Positions 9,011-17,686 of a DNA stretch of 64,000 nt are shown here, piece by piece. The position numbers and the translations under genes are program-made. The notes beneath the pieces are model-generated. The model worked only from the letters and a program-made list of their open reading frames with translations, made no database searches and was not told the DNA's origin. Each line of letters begins with the position of its first letter. Position 1 is the stretch's first letter. Origin of the DNA: JAXLXE01 sp046328115 (GTDB taxonomy: Bacteria > Chloroflexota > UBA6077 > JACCZL01); NCBI GenBank assembly GCA_046328115.1, contig JAXLXE010000005.1, positions 186,001 to 250,000 of the forward strand. The letters are read 5' to 3'.

Positions 9011-9700
9011 CTACCGCGCGACGCGGGAGCGCGCTTCTGCCTGGGCGCGGAAGACGAAGTGGATAACGCGGCGGCGGTCAGCCTCGCTGATCTTGCTGAA
9101 GACCGCGCGGGTGCCATAGGCAATCTCGTATTCGCCGCGTTCGTTCGGCTCGATCTCCTCGGCGATGTCCACCACGGTGACCACGGCGTCAACGGGCGCA
9201 CCCTCACCCAGCGGGATGGGCACACGGAGCCGGTCGTCGTGGTTCAGCGGGCTCTCCGCCTCAAAACTGATGCCGCCGCCACTGAGGTCGACGATCCGGA
9301 CGGGCATGATCTCAATAGGCTGGTCTGCCGCGTCGAGCAACGTGCCGACAACCGTCCCAAAATGGACGCGCACGCGCACGAAGCGACGGCGCTGGAGGCG
9401 GTTCACCTCCGTTACTCGGATCACCAGGCTGCCCTCAAGGCCGCTCTCCCAGACCTCCCCGGAGATCTCACACAGGCCGGCGTCACGCGTCAGGTCGGCG
9501 CTGACCGGATCACCGGGACGTGGCCCGACGCGCGAGGGATCAGGGCTGGTGAAGGAGAGCCAGAGCTCTGAATCTCCCACTCGGCGTACCTCGACCTCGG
9601 CGGACTGAGCGTGGCCACCACGCGGAGTCCATTCAAGGTCGAATCGACCCAGGGGCTCGATGAACGACAGATCTGCAGTGACTACGCCGGGATCAATCAT
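9011..9700 (-). CDS. PilZ-domain c-di-GMP receptor (YcgR-like), first of a tandem pair
   Basis: A 229-residue protein with the same two-domain plan as its downstream neighbour: an N-terminal beta domain beginning DLSFIEP, and a C-terminal PilZ domain with RRRFVR (RxxxR) and DLSGGG (D/NxSxxG). Both c-di-GMP-binding motifs are intact. It is slightly shorter because it lacks the neighbour's N-terminal low-complexity tail. The ATG at 9700 faces the 387-base divergent region shared with the Hpt gene, so a regulatory link between c-di-GMP output and a phosphorelay is possible. I infer a tandem duplication from the conserved order and wording of the motifs. Confidence 0.88.
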   Translation of the reverse strand: MIDPGVVTADLSFIEPLGRFDLEWTPRGGHAQSAEVEVRRVGDSELWLSFTSPDPSRVGPRPGDPVSADLTRDAGLCEISGEVWESGLEGSLVIRVTEVNRLQRRRFVRVRVHFGTVVGTLLDAADQPIEIMPVRIVDLSGGGISFEAESPLNHDDRLRVPIPLGEGAPVDAVVTVVDIAEEIEPNERGEYEIAYGTRAVFSKISEADRRRVIHFVFRAQAEARSRVAR

Positions 9701-10087
9701 CGCGTCATCGCCGGGCTGCCTGATGGCTAGCCGAAGCGCCTCCCACCCGCGGTAGCACAGAGGGACGGTGCCCCCGGTGTCCGCGCTGTACTAATGGCAA
9801 CGGCGCACGGTGCCCGGAAGGGATCAATGTGCGCCGCCGCGCCCGAAATTCGTCTGGTTTGGCAGAAGACGGGCTGTCCGTCTGTGGCATGGGCATGCTC
9901 CGCCGTGTGTGTTGCCCGGTGTTCTGCGGCCGCGTGTCTCGGACCCTCGCGTTTGTTATTGGTTGGACGACCGCGGCCCCTCGGACGGTTCCAACACAAG
10001 AGAGCCGGGCCCTCCGAGGTCAATATTTCGTTGACGTGATGCATAGACCAACCCGAGCGAAAGCTGGGACCCCCAGGGAGGTGCGCG
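9701..10087. other. divergent intergenic region between PilZ pair and Hpt gene
   Basis: A 387-base region carrying the promoters of two divergent units. A short inverted repeat, GTCAA/TTGAC with a 7-base AT-rich centre, sits at 10019-10035 about 50 bases before the Hpt start and could be an operator. No gene with a family signature was found here. Confidence 0.45.
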
Positions 10088-10483
10088 TTGTCAGAGCAAC
10101 CGCGGATCGAGCTTCCAGACGACGTGATCGAATACGAGGCCCTCCAGGTCCTGGCGGATCCGGACGCGGGCGGCGACGCCGAGTTCCTGACAGAGATCAT
10201 CGATCTGTTTCTCATCGACTCACCGCCGCGCGTGGAGAAGATTCTGGCGGCCGCCGAGTGCGAGCCGGAGCAGGCAGCAAGGGTGGCCCACAGCCTGCGA
10301 TCAAGCTGCGCAAACCTGGGGGCACGCCGCCTGGAGCTGATCTGCGCCCGCATCGATGAGCTGGGCAAGCACGCGGCCGGAGCGGGAATTACCGAGCTGG
10401 CCGCGATGATCCCGGCGGAATACGAGGCGGCGGCGCGGCTGCTAAAGGCTGAACGCGACCGAGTGATTCGCCTGGCCGCCTAG
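10088..10483 (+). CDS. Hpt-domain phosphotransfer protein
   Basis: A 131-residue, all-helical histidine phosphotransfer protein. It carries AHSLRSSCANLGA, the Hpt signature, with the phospho-accepting His at residue 68. It should shuttle phosphate between a hybrid kinase receiver and a final response regulator, but neither partner is adjacent. The start is TTG at 10088, with GGGAGG six or seven bases upstream. It converges on the coiled-coil gene behind it: the two stop codons share the palindrome CTAG at 10480-10483, so the genes overlap by four bases tail to tail. Confidence 0.87.
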   Translation: MSEQPRIELPDDVIEYEALQVLADPDAGGDAEFLTEIIDLFLIDSPPRVEKILAAAECEPEQAARVAHSLRSSCANLGARRLELICARIDELGKHAAGAGITELAAMIPAEYEAAARLLKAERDRVIRLAA

Positions 10484-10953
10484 CGGTCGCGTGTACCGGG
10501 CTCCGCGGGGCGGAGCTGATCCAGCGCCCGGTTCGCCTCTGAAAGCTCGGCGATAAGCTGAGCGGACCACGCCTCAGACTGCGCCCTCTCGTGCGCTAGC
10601 AGGTCGCGAACGGCGCTCAGCTCGGCGCGACGCGCGTCGATGTCCGCCACTAGCTGGCGATTCTCGTTACGCACGTCCGTCAGCACGCGCGCGAGCGCGC
10701 GAATGAGTGCCTGGTCCTCTGGGCACGCGCCGGGAACGTCCGTCCGGGCCGCGGCCGAGTCCAGCACGCGGACGCGGAGCGGGTCTACCTGCCAGGTCTC
10801 GGCATCGTGCAGGCCCGCCGGCACCGCATCCAGCATGAGCCTGTCAGCGCGGCGTCCAAGGGCCTCCGTGGTGCAGCCGAGGCCAGCCGCGAGGACCCGG
10901 AGATCCACCCACTCGTCGTCCCGGAAGCTGGTGGCTCCAGACGCTTCTCTCAT
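10480..10953 (-). CDS. small coiled-coil protein with putative helix-turn-helix N-terminus
   Basis: A 157-residue protein I do not recognise as a named family. The N-terminal 45 residues (WVDLRVLAAGLGCTTEALGR) read like a winged or MerR-like helix-turn-helix. The C-terminal half (about residues 85-150) is charged and heptad-like, rich in Glu/Arg/Ala/Leu, consistent with a dimerising coiled coil. There are no Cys clusters, membrane segments or catalytic motifs. It overlaps the Hpt gene tail to tail by four bases. A DNA-binding dimer is a reasonable but untested reading. Confidence 0.65.
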   Translation of the reverse strand: MREASGATSFRDDEWVDLRVLAAGLGCTTEALGRRADRLMLDAVPAGLHDAETWQVDPLRVRVLDSAAARTDVPGACPEDQALIRALARVLTDVRNENRQLVADIDARRAELSAVRDLLAHERAQSEAWSAQLIAELSEANRALDQLRPAEPGTRDR

Positions 10954-11085
10954 GTACCCCGGGCCTCCTCGTGTGCCTCTCAGGCGTTACCCGGAGGATA
11001 GGACGGCCGGTCCGCCGTCAGCGTCACAACGGGGGCACGGCCGCGTCCAGAGCCCGACACACGGATCTGATTCGGGCGACCAGAG

Positions 11086-13776
11086 CTAGTCGCGGGGCTT
11101 CTTCGTGCTCCGCCGCGGCCGGCGGATGCCGTCAAGCGCGTGGAGCAGCACCTCATCGGCGGTGTCTACCAGCACGAACTCAAGCTGCTCGCGGAGCTCG
11201 GGCGGGATGTCCTCCAGGTCCCGCTCGTTGCGGCGCGGAAGGATGATGGTCTTCACTCCGGCCCGGTGCGCGGCGAGGACCTTTTCCTTGATACCACCGA
11301 CCGGAAGCACCTTTCCCCGCAGCGTGACCTCGCCCGTCATGGCGAGGTCAGACCGAACACAGCGCCCGCTGGCGAGCGAGGCCAGCGCCGTCACCATGGT
11401 GACGCCGGCGGAGGGGCCGTCCTTTGGAATCGCTCCCGCGGGGACGTGGACGTGGACGGCCTTGCCGGTGAACGGTGCTGGGTCGATCTCGCCGCTCCCG
11501 CCCCCGGACCGCAGGTATGACAGCGCGGCCTGAGCGCTCTCGCGCATGACGTCCCCCAGCATACCGGTGAGGATAAGGCGCTCCTCCTGGCTCGGCATCA
11601 TGGTGGCCTCAACGAAGAGCACGTCACCGCCCACCGGGGTCCACGCCAGGCCGGTGGCTACTCCGGGCCGCTCGGTGCGCTCCGCGATCTCGTCGTGGAA
11701 GCGGGGGCGCCCAAGGTAACCATCCACGCTCGCGGCGGTGACGACGGTAGGCTCCAAGCGACCTTCGGCAATCGTCTTGGCAACCTTGCGGCAGACGGAG
11801 CCAATCTCCCGCTCCAGGTTACGCACGCCAGCCTCGCGGGTCCAGCCGCGGATGATGCGGCGGATGGCCTCATCCTCTATGGTCAGCTCCGCGTGGGTGA
11901 GGCCGTTAGCCAGGCGCTGCTTGGGCACCAGGTGGCGCGACGCAATGTGGACCTTCTCATCATCCGTGTAGCCGCTGAGCTGAAGCACCTCCATGCGGTC
12001 GCGCAGGGGCGGTGACACGGTGTCCAGATTGTTGGCCGTGCAGATGAACAGGACTTTGGAGAGGTCAAAGGCCACGTTGAGGTAGTTGTCTACGAACGTG
12101 CCGTTCTGGGCGGGATCCAATACCTCCAGCAGCGCAGATGACGGATCGCCACGCCAGTCAGCGCCAACCTTATCTATCTCATCCAGCACAAAAACAGGGT
12201 CACGGGACTCCGCCCGCTTGACGCCGGTGATGATGCGCCCGGGCATGGCGCCCACGTAGGTGCGGCGGTGCCCGCGGATCTCAGCCTCGTCGTGGACGCC
12301 GCCCAGCGAGATGCGGATGAACTTTCGCCCCAGGGCACGGGCGATGGACTGGCCCAGGCTGGTCTTGCCAACGCCGGGTGGGCCCACGAAGCAGAGGATG
12401 GGCTCGGCGCCACGAGCCTGATCCGGCGCGGCCGGAGCTGAGGAGTCGCTCTGTGAATCAGGCTCCGCCTGGGCGGCCTCGGCGGCGCGGGCGTCGCGGA
12501 GCTTCTTCACGGCCAGGTATTCGATGAGGCGGTCCTTGATCTTCTCGAGGTCGTAGTGATCTGAGTCCAGGACGCCGCGGGCGTGGGTCACATCGATCTC
12601 GCCACCGGACAGCCTGGACCACGGCAGGCTGGCCATGGTGTCCAGGTAATTGCGGATGATGCCGTGCTCGGGCGAGGCGGGCGGGACGGTGACCAGTCGC
12701 TCGAGCTCACGGTCCGCCTCGCGCCGCGCCTCTTCGGAGAGCCCGGCCTCGTCCAGTCGGCGGCGAAGCTCGGCGATCTCTGGGGTCTCGTCCTCGCCAA
12801 GCTCCTTCTGGATGGCGCGGGCCTGCTCGCGCAGGAAGAACTCGCGCTGGGCCTTGGACATTCGCTCGCGGGTCTCGTCCGTGATCTTGCGGCTGAGGGA
12901 CCGTACGGCCAGCTCGTGCTGGAGTAGATCGATCAAGCGGCGCATCTTGGCCTCTAGCGGGTCAAGCTCCAGAAGCTCCTGGCGGATTGGGCCGCTGATG
13001 GGCATGGTGGACGCGGCCAGGTAGACGACCTGGCGGGGGTCTTGGAGCGACTGCATGGCCATGGCCATCTCGCCGGGCAGCTCATCTGACAAGTCGACAA
13101 GCTGCTTGAAGAGGTCCACCACAGCCTGGCGGAGCCCCTCAACCTCCACGCCCTCGGTGATCTCGTCCGGGCGCTGTTCGATGCGGGCAACCAGGAACGG
13201 CTCCAGGGAGGTGTATTCCACGGCGGCGACGCGCTCGAGCCCCTGCACAAGGAGCCTGATGGAGCCGTCTGGCGCACGCTGCATCTGGTGGATCACACCC
13301 ACCGCGCCGATGTCGTGGAGATCTTCGGGACCGGCATCCGGGCGAGGCTCGCCGCGCTGGCCAAACATGGCCATCATGCGGTCGCCGCGCATGACGGAGT
13401 CGATCAGCTTGACGGACCGCTCCTGGCCAACGACCAGGGGCATGAGCGAGAGCGGCAGCGGGACGGTGCCGTGGAGCGGAAGGACCGGAAGCTCGTCCGG
13501 GATGCTGGGACCGTCGTCCGCGCTCTCGCCGGACAGGTCGCTCGGGGCCGACTGCGCCGTGCCGGAGCTGCCAGATCGAGCGCGTCGGGGAGCACGGGAC
13601 GGCGCGCGACGCGGACGTCGGCGCGCAGGGGCTGGCTCCGGATCCGCGGGCGCGGCTTCATCCTGAGCCTTGACCTCGCCAGCGGCGCTCTCGGCAGCGG
13701 GTGGAACAGCCTTTGCGCGCGGCTTGCGGGCTGGACGGGGACGGTTCGGTGGTTTCTCCGGGGCGTCTTCAGCCAT
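11086..13776 (-). CDS. lon: ATP-dependent Lon protease
   Basis: An 896-residue LonA protease, which unfolds and degrades damaged and regulatory proteins. Order of domains: a Pro/Ala/Arg-rich, basic, low-complexity extension (1-95) not found in the E. coli enzyme, the Lon substrate-binding domain beginning ELPVLPLHGTV (about 96-300), the AAA+ module with Walker A GPPGVGKTS (about 464-472) and Walker B VFVLDEID (about 530), then the Ser-Lys protease domain with KDGPSAG (Ser789) and the KEK motif (Lys832 by spacing). All catalytic parts are intact. The start ATG abuts the Hsp20 stop codon (TAG then ATG), so the two are translationally coupled. The extension may bind nucleic acid or polyphosphate, as Lon is known to do. 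Confidence 0.97.
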   Translation of the reverse strand: MAEDAPEKPPNRPRPARKPRAKAVPPAAESAAGEVKAQDEAAPADPEPAPARRRPRRAPSRAPRRARSGSSGTAQSAPSDLSGESADDGPSIPDELPVLPLHGTVPLPLSLMPLVVGQERSVKLIDSVMRGDRMMAMFGQRGEPRPDAGPEDLHDIGAVGVIHQMQRAPDGSIRLLVQGLERVAAVEYTSLEPFLVARIEQRPDEITEGVEVEGLRQAVVDLFKQLVDLSDELPGEMAMAMQSLQDPRQVVYLAASTMPISGPIRQELLELDPLEAKMRRLIDLLQHELAVRSLSRKITDETRERMSKAQREFFLREQARAIQKELGEDETPEIAELRRRLDEAGLSEEARREADRELERLVTVPPASPEHGIIRNYLDTMASLPWSRLSGGEIDVTHARGVLDSDHYDLEKIKDRLIEYLAVKKLRDARAAEAAQAEPDSQSDSSAPAAPDQARGAEPILCFVGPPGVGKTSLGQSIARALGRKFIRISLGGVHDEAEIRGHRRTYVGAMPGRIITGVKRAESRDPVFVLDEIDKVGADWRGDPSSALLEVLDPAQNGTFVDNYLNVAFDLSKVLFICTANNLDTVSPPLRDRMEVLQLSGYTDDEKVHIASRHLVPKQRLANGLTHAELTIEDEAIRRIIRGWTREAGVRNLEREIGSVCRKVAKTIAEGRLEPTVVTAASVDGYLGRPRFHDEIAERTERPGVATGLAWTPVGGDVLFVEATMMPSQEERLILTGMLGDVMRESAQAALSYLRSGGGSGEIDPAPFTGKAVHVHVPAGAIPKDGPSAGVTMVTALASLASGRCVRSDLAMTGEVTLRGKVLPVGGIKEKVLAAHRAGVKTIILPRRNERDLEDIPPELREQLEFVLVDTADEVLLHALDGIRRPRRSTKKPRD

Positions 13777-14235
13777 CTAGTGGCTTCCTCCGAGGCGTGT
13801 GCTTTCGCGCAAGTGATGAGGCGTGCGAGCGGCGGGTGGCTTGCGCAGCGTGATGGTGAGCAGTCCGCGCTCATAGTGCGCCTGAACGCCGCGTGAGCTG
13901 ACCATGGCGGGCAACGGCACCTGAACGCGGAAGCGGCCCTGCCGGATCTCGGCGGCGTGGTACAGAGCCTCTCCCAGTTGGGGTGTGCGGCGCTCCCCTT
14001 CGATCACAATGGCGTCTTCATACAGTAGAACGTCCACGGCATCTTGATCGATCCCCGCCAGCTCGACGGTGACCACCACAGCCGTCGGCGTCTCCACGAT
14101 GTCAACGGGCGGGCGCCAGGCGGTATCCTCATACGCCACGGACAGGCTGGAGCCGTGCCAGTGCGTTCCGAGCGCACGCGGCTGCTGCGCCGCGAGCACC
14201 ACGGCCATCCGATAGCCAACCCTACGGTAGCGCAT
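13777..14235 (-). CDS. Hsp20/alpha-crystallin small heat-shock protein
   Basis: A 152-residue small heat-shock chaperone. The alpha-crystallin core begins near PPVDIVETPTAVVVTVELAG and ends with GLLTITLRKP (the GxLxxxxP signature). Such proteins hold unfolding proteins for refolding or degradation. The ATG at 14235 is chosen because an AAGGGG motif lies just upstream; an in-frame ATG at 14292 would leave only two bases before the divergent gene and no room for a promoter. Its stop codon touches the Lon start, an arrangement in which a holdase is made together with the protease that removes what cannot be saved. No CIRCE or other heat-shock operator could be identified upstream. Confidence 0.9.
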   Translation of the reverse strand: MRYRRVGYRMAVVLAAQQPRALGTHWHGSSLSVAYEDTAWRPPVDIVETPTAVVVTVELAGIDQDAVDVLLYEDAIVIEGERRTPQLGEALYHAAEIRQGRFRVQVPLPAMVSSRGVQAHYERGLLTITLRKPPAARTPHHLRESTRLGGSH

Positions 14236-14294
14236 GCCCGGCCCCTTCCATTCATCTCCGCGACCCTGAAATAATGAGGCACCGGTAGCCACGT

Positions 14295-14594
14295 ATGCGA
14301 TTTCCCTGGTTTGCGTTCCGCCAGTACTACTTGCACCAGGCCGGGCCGCGTCGGCGCGGGCACGTATCTGAGCCCAGCTTTCGGGACACTGTGCGCACCG
14401 CCGTAGGCGTGGAGCTGTTCGTCCTCAGCGTCTTCTGCGTGCTGGCGTTCTGCGGTGACGTGGCGTGGGGGCCGCGGGAAGCGCTGGTGCGCTCGGCGAT
14501 CTCTGCGCTGGTAGCGGCGGCAACGGGTCTGGTGGGGTTCCTCATGGCGACGTGGCCGGACAGCGCGCCGGCGCCGGATCTCGAGCGCAGGTAG
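14295..14594 (+). CDS. small two-helix membrane protein, unknown function
   Basis: A 99-residue protein with a basic N-terminal 30 residues and two hydrophobic segments (about residues 38-55 and 66-86) joined by a short loop, then an acidic-basic tail. This suggests a small inner-membrane hairpin protein. I do not recognise a family. It faces the Hsp20-Lon operon divergently and precedes the HEAT-repeat gene with a short gap. The coding call rests on codon-like composition and placement, so it is moderate. Confidence 0.6.
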   Translation: MRFPWFAFRQYYLHQAGPRRRGHVSEPSFRDTVRTAVGVELFVLSVFCVLAFCGDVAWGPREALVRSAISALVAAATGLVGFLMATWPDSAPAPDLERR

Positions 14595-14682
14595 GCAGAC
14601 CACGGGAGTACCAGAGCTCCTGGAGACTCTCCAGCGCGGGACAGAAGAGGCGCGCCTGACCGCGGCGTTCAGCCTGCGCGAG

Positions 14683-15972
14683 TTGGCCGATCCACGCGCG
14701 AACCGCCAGCTTGTCCTGTTGCTGCACGCGAGCAGTGTGCTCACGCGGCGCTACGCCGCGGCAGCGCTGGGCCAGCGCGACCGCGCGGCCGTGGTGGAAC
14801 CGCTCATCCATGCCCTCGCGGACGCCAATGCAACCGTGCGCGCCGCGGCGGCCGAGGCGCTAGGGCGGACCGGGGATCCGCGTGGCGGACGACCGCTGAG
14901 CGAGTTGCTCAAGGATCCCAGCGAGCAGGTGCGCGCGGCGGCAACGGTCGCGTTGAGCTCGCTAGATACGCCGGAGGCCATCCCCGGCCTGCTGGCGGCA
15001 CTCGGCGCGGAGCACCCGCCAGAGACGCTGGTGAGCCTCGCCGGCTCGCTCGCGCGCCACCGCCACCCGGCGGCGCGGGCCGCGTTGCTGGGGCTGACCG
15101 GCCACCGGGCCATGAGCGTGCGCCTGGCGGCAGCGCGGGGCCTCGCCGTGGCGGGCGGCGCAGACGCCGCGGAGCCACTGGTCGGAATGCTGCCGGCCGG
15201 CACGTCGGACGGCGAAGCGCTGCTGGTGGACGCCATCGTAGCCGCGCTCGCGGCGATCGCGGAGCGAGACCGGCCGCGGGTGATCGGGGCGTTGGCCGCG
15301 GCAGTCGATGGCTCAGAGCGGGTGGTTGCGGGCTGGGCAGTGGTGGCGCTGAGCACGCTGGGGGAGCAGGAACAGCCCTGGCGGGACCTGCTCATCGCTC
15401 TGGCCGAGCCTGCTCTGGGTGCCCTGGGGGCTGGCGCGACGCGCGCCCTGGGTGGCTACGCGGATCCGGCGGCCACGGAGCACCTGGTCACGCTGCTGTC
15501 CGCCGCGGGCGCACCAGAGTACGGGCGAACAGCCGCGGACGCGCTGGTGAGGCAGGGGCCGCTGGCGCGGCCGGCGCTCCGGCTGGCCGCGGCCAGCGGG
15601 GAACGGGTGACCCGTTGGTGGGCGGCGTGGTGCCTGGTCAGTCTGGGCGAGGCAGAGGGGCACGAGACATCGCTGATGGAGGCGCTCCGGGCGGGGCCGG
15701 AGCCGGTTCAAGCGGCCGCGGCTGTGGCGCTTGGCGCGATGCGCTGCACGACGGCCGTACCAGCGCTCATCGACGCACTGGCCAGTGACGACACAGCGCT
15801 GCTCGTGGCCGCGATAGACGCGCTCGGCCAGATAGGCAGCAACGCGGCGGTCCCGGCGCTGGAGCGGGTCGAGATGTGGGCGAGCGCTGCCGCGGGCCTC
15901 ACGCGGTACCAGCCAGTACTGGATGCCGCGCGACGGGCGATCGAGACGCTCGCTCGCGCGACCCGCGACTGA
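14683..15972 (+). CDS. HEAT-like (PBS-lyase type) repeat protein
   Basis: A 429-residue protein made almost entirely of helical HEAT-like repeats of about 31 residues, such as AAAEALGRTGDPRGGRPL and AALDALGQIGSNAAVPAL-type units. These form an alpha-solenoid that binds other proteins; no catalytic motif is seen. The frame is open upstream of the TTG at 14683 to near 14580, and the repeat pattern already starts there (around LLETLQRGTEEARLTAAF), but no ATG, GTG or TTG is available before 14683. A CTG at 14620 could be the true start. The hydrolase gene follows six bases after the stop, indicating co-transcription. Confidence 0.85.
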   Translation: MADPRANRQLVLLLHASSVLTRRYAAAALGQRDRAAVVEPLIHALADANATVRAAAAEALGRTGDPRGGRPLSELLKDPSEQVRAAATVALSSLDTPEAIPGLLAALGAEHPPETLVSLAGSLARHRHPAARAALLGLTGHRAMSVRLAAARGLAVAGGADAAEPLVGMLPAGTSDGEALLVDAIVAALAAIAERDRPRVIGALAAAVDGSERVVAGWAVVALSTLGEQEQPWRDLLIALAEPALGALGAGATRALGGYADPAATEHLVTLLSAAGAPEYGRTAADALVRQGPLARPALRLAAASGERVTRWWAAWCLVSLGEAEGHETSLMEALRAGPEPVQAAAAVALGAMRCTTAVPALIDALASDDTALLVAAIDALGQIGSNAAVPALERVEMWASAAAGLTRYQPVLDAARRAIETLARATRD

Positions 15973-15978
15973 CGGCCG

Positions 15979-16746
15979 ATGTGGGGGGCCATTGAGCGCC
16001 TGGCGGGGCTGGAGCCGGACACGCCCGCACAGGCGATGGTCCTGGCAGACGGAGTGCTGCGCTACCGGCAGGAAGGAGACGGCCCTCCGGTCGTGCTGAT
16101 CCACGGCATGGCCGGATCTACGCGCTGGTGGTCCCGCAACGTGGCAGCCCTGCGTGATTCGCACACGGTGTATCGCGTAGACCTGCTGGGCTGGGGGGCC
16201 AGCCGGGGCAACCGGTTCTCGCTGGCGACCGCCGCGGATACGCTGGCCACCTGGCACGATCGCCTGGGTCTGGAGACCGCGGCGTACGTAGGCCACTCCA
16301 TGGGCGGATTCATCACCACGGACCTGGCAACGCGGTACCCGGAGCTGGTCTCGCGGCTGGTGCTGGTCAACGGCGCGGTGCTGCCGCTGGCCTACGGGCC
16401 GGTGGGCGCGGCGATGGCGCTTGCACGCGAGGCTACCCGACTGAGGCCCGCCTTCATCCCCATACTGACCGCGGACAGCCTGCGCGCCGGGCCGTTCACC
16501 TTCGCACGGGCCACGGCTCAGCTTGCTCTGGCAGACCTTTCGCAGCGGGTTACGGAGGTTCGCTGTCCTTCGCTCTTGATCTGGGGCGCGCGCGATGCCC
16601 TGGTGCCGGTGGAAATGGGCCGGCGGCTCCATCGGATGCTGCCTCGAGCTGAGCTAGTGGAGATAAGCGGCGCCGGCCACAACCCCATGTTTGACCGCCC
16701 GGCGGAGTTCAACGCGGCATTGACGCGATTCCTGAGCGACGGCTAG
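15979..16746 (+). CDS. alpha/beta-hydrolase fold enzyme
   Basis: A 255-residue hydrolase of the alpha/beta fold. The catalytic triad is readable: Ser107 in GHSMGG, Asp206 in GARDALVP and His234 in GAGHNPMF. The oxyanion-hole motif LIHGMAG lies near residue 41. The length and single compact core fit esterase, haloalkane dehalogenase-like or peroxidase-like members, and the sequence does not separate these. It follows the HEAT-repeat gene by six bases, so the pair is probably an operon, and the solenoid may be a partner. It converges with the PhyH-like gene ten bases downstream. Confidence 0.9.
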   Translation: MWGAIERLAGLEPDTPAQAMVLADGVLRYRQEGDGPPVVLIHGMAGSTRWWSRNVAALRDSHTVYRVDLLGWGASRGNRFSLATAADTLATWHDRLGLETAAYVGHSMGGFITTDLATRYPELVSRLVLVNGAVLPLAYGPVGAAMALAREATRLRPAFIPILTADSLRAGPFTFARATAQLALADLSQRVTEVRCPSLLIWGARDALVPVEMGRRLHRMLPRAELVEISGAGHNPMFDRPAEFNAALTRFLSDG

Positions 16747-16756
16747 TTGACCGCGG

Positions 16757-17386
16757 CTAGCTGACAGATCCGGGGACGTATCTAATCGTCAGGGCGACCA
16801 GTGGAGTCTCAGAGGTTTCCCTGCCTGGGTACCAGCGTCGTGCCGCGTGCGGATGGAGAACCAGGACATCTCCTGCCCGGTAGTCGGTCCCGTACCAATC
16901 ATCCGGAACGAGTGCCGGATCGATCTCACGCGTGCTTCCAGAAGAGAGGCTTTGGCTGAGCAAGCCCTGCTTGTGAGACCCGGCTGAGACGGCGAGGCCG
17001 GCGGACGTGTCGCACAGCGGGACCCACACGCTCCAGACGGTGGCCGCGGCGGCGTGCGCCTCTGGATCTTGCTCGATGGGGTGTGGAAGGGCGGGCACGG
17101 AGGACGGACGGGTCACGTGCGGCGTGAGGTCATGCAGCGCGGCGGGCACGTCCAGAATGCTCAGCATGAGATCCATCAGGGGAGCGGCCTCCGCTATCGC
17201 GCGGACCGACGGGTGCGTGGACGCCGACGCATCGGCGGAAGCAACCTCGTGGCCGGCTGCGAGCACGAGATCGCGCGGCAGGAGCCCACGGAGGAAGATG
17301 AACCCGTCGTACTCCAACCACGAACAAAGCTCGTTGGGGCGCTGGAGCCACGCGCTGGAATCGACCGGCTCGCTGAGTTTGCTCAT
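16757..17386 (-). CDS. phytanoyl-CoA dioxygenase-like (PhyH) protein
   Basis: A 210-residue protein resembling the PhyH branch of Fe(II)/2-oxoglutarate oxygenases: an N-terminal DGFIFLRGLLP strand, a central WSVWVPLCDTSAGLAVSAGSH stretch split here for length, and a late GDVLVLHPHAARRW segment with the distal His, followed by a predicted Arg (RYVPGS). The usual iron HxD motif is not clean: only HPIEQD is visible at the expected place, so metal binding is doubtful. The ATG at 17386 is chosen as a conserved-looking start; an upstream ATG at 17476 would add a Pro/Gly-rich leader. It could be an inactive family member. Confidence 0.7.
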   Translation of the reverse strand: MSKLSEPVDSSAWLQRPNELCSWLEYDGFIFLRGLLPRDLVLAAGHEVASADASASTHPSVRAIAEAAPLMDLMLSILDVPAALHDLTPHVTRPSSVPALPHPIEQDPEAHAAAATVWSVWVPLCDTSAGLAVSAGSHKQGLLSQSLSSGSTREIDPALVPDDWYGTDYRAGDVLVLHPHAARRWYPGRETSETPLVALTIRYVPGSVS

Positions 17387-17686
17387 CGCGGCAACCTGCT
17401 GACGCGCCCCACTCGGGCCTCCACCAACTGTCTCGATCACCCCCGGCGCTTGGGGCGCCGGCGGGGAAACGTACACCGGGCGGGTTTATCTCGGTTCTGT
17501 GACCCACGCGGCAAGCCACGGGCCGGGACGCCGGGGACTGCGTGCACGTTTCCATAGGGGTGCAGCCGACCGCCCCGTGTGGCGGATCGAAGCAGACGGC
17601 AACAATCGCCACGGTTGTCAAGCGCAGGGGGGTTGCGGCGCGACACGCGCGGTTGTACCCGGCTGGGAACCCCTGGAGTCAACCTC

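Noticed and set aside
15313..16632. A 439-codon minus-strand open frame opposite the HEAT and hydrolase genes
   Set aside because: It spans two real plus-strand genes with intact motifs, lacks any family signature and is Arg/His/Gln-rich as expected of a shadow frame.
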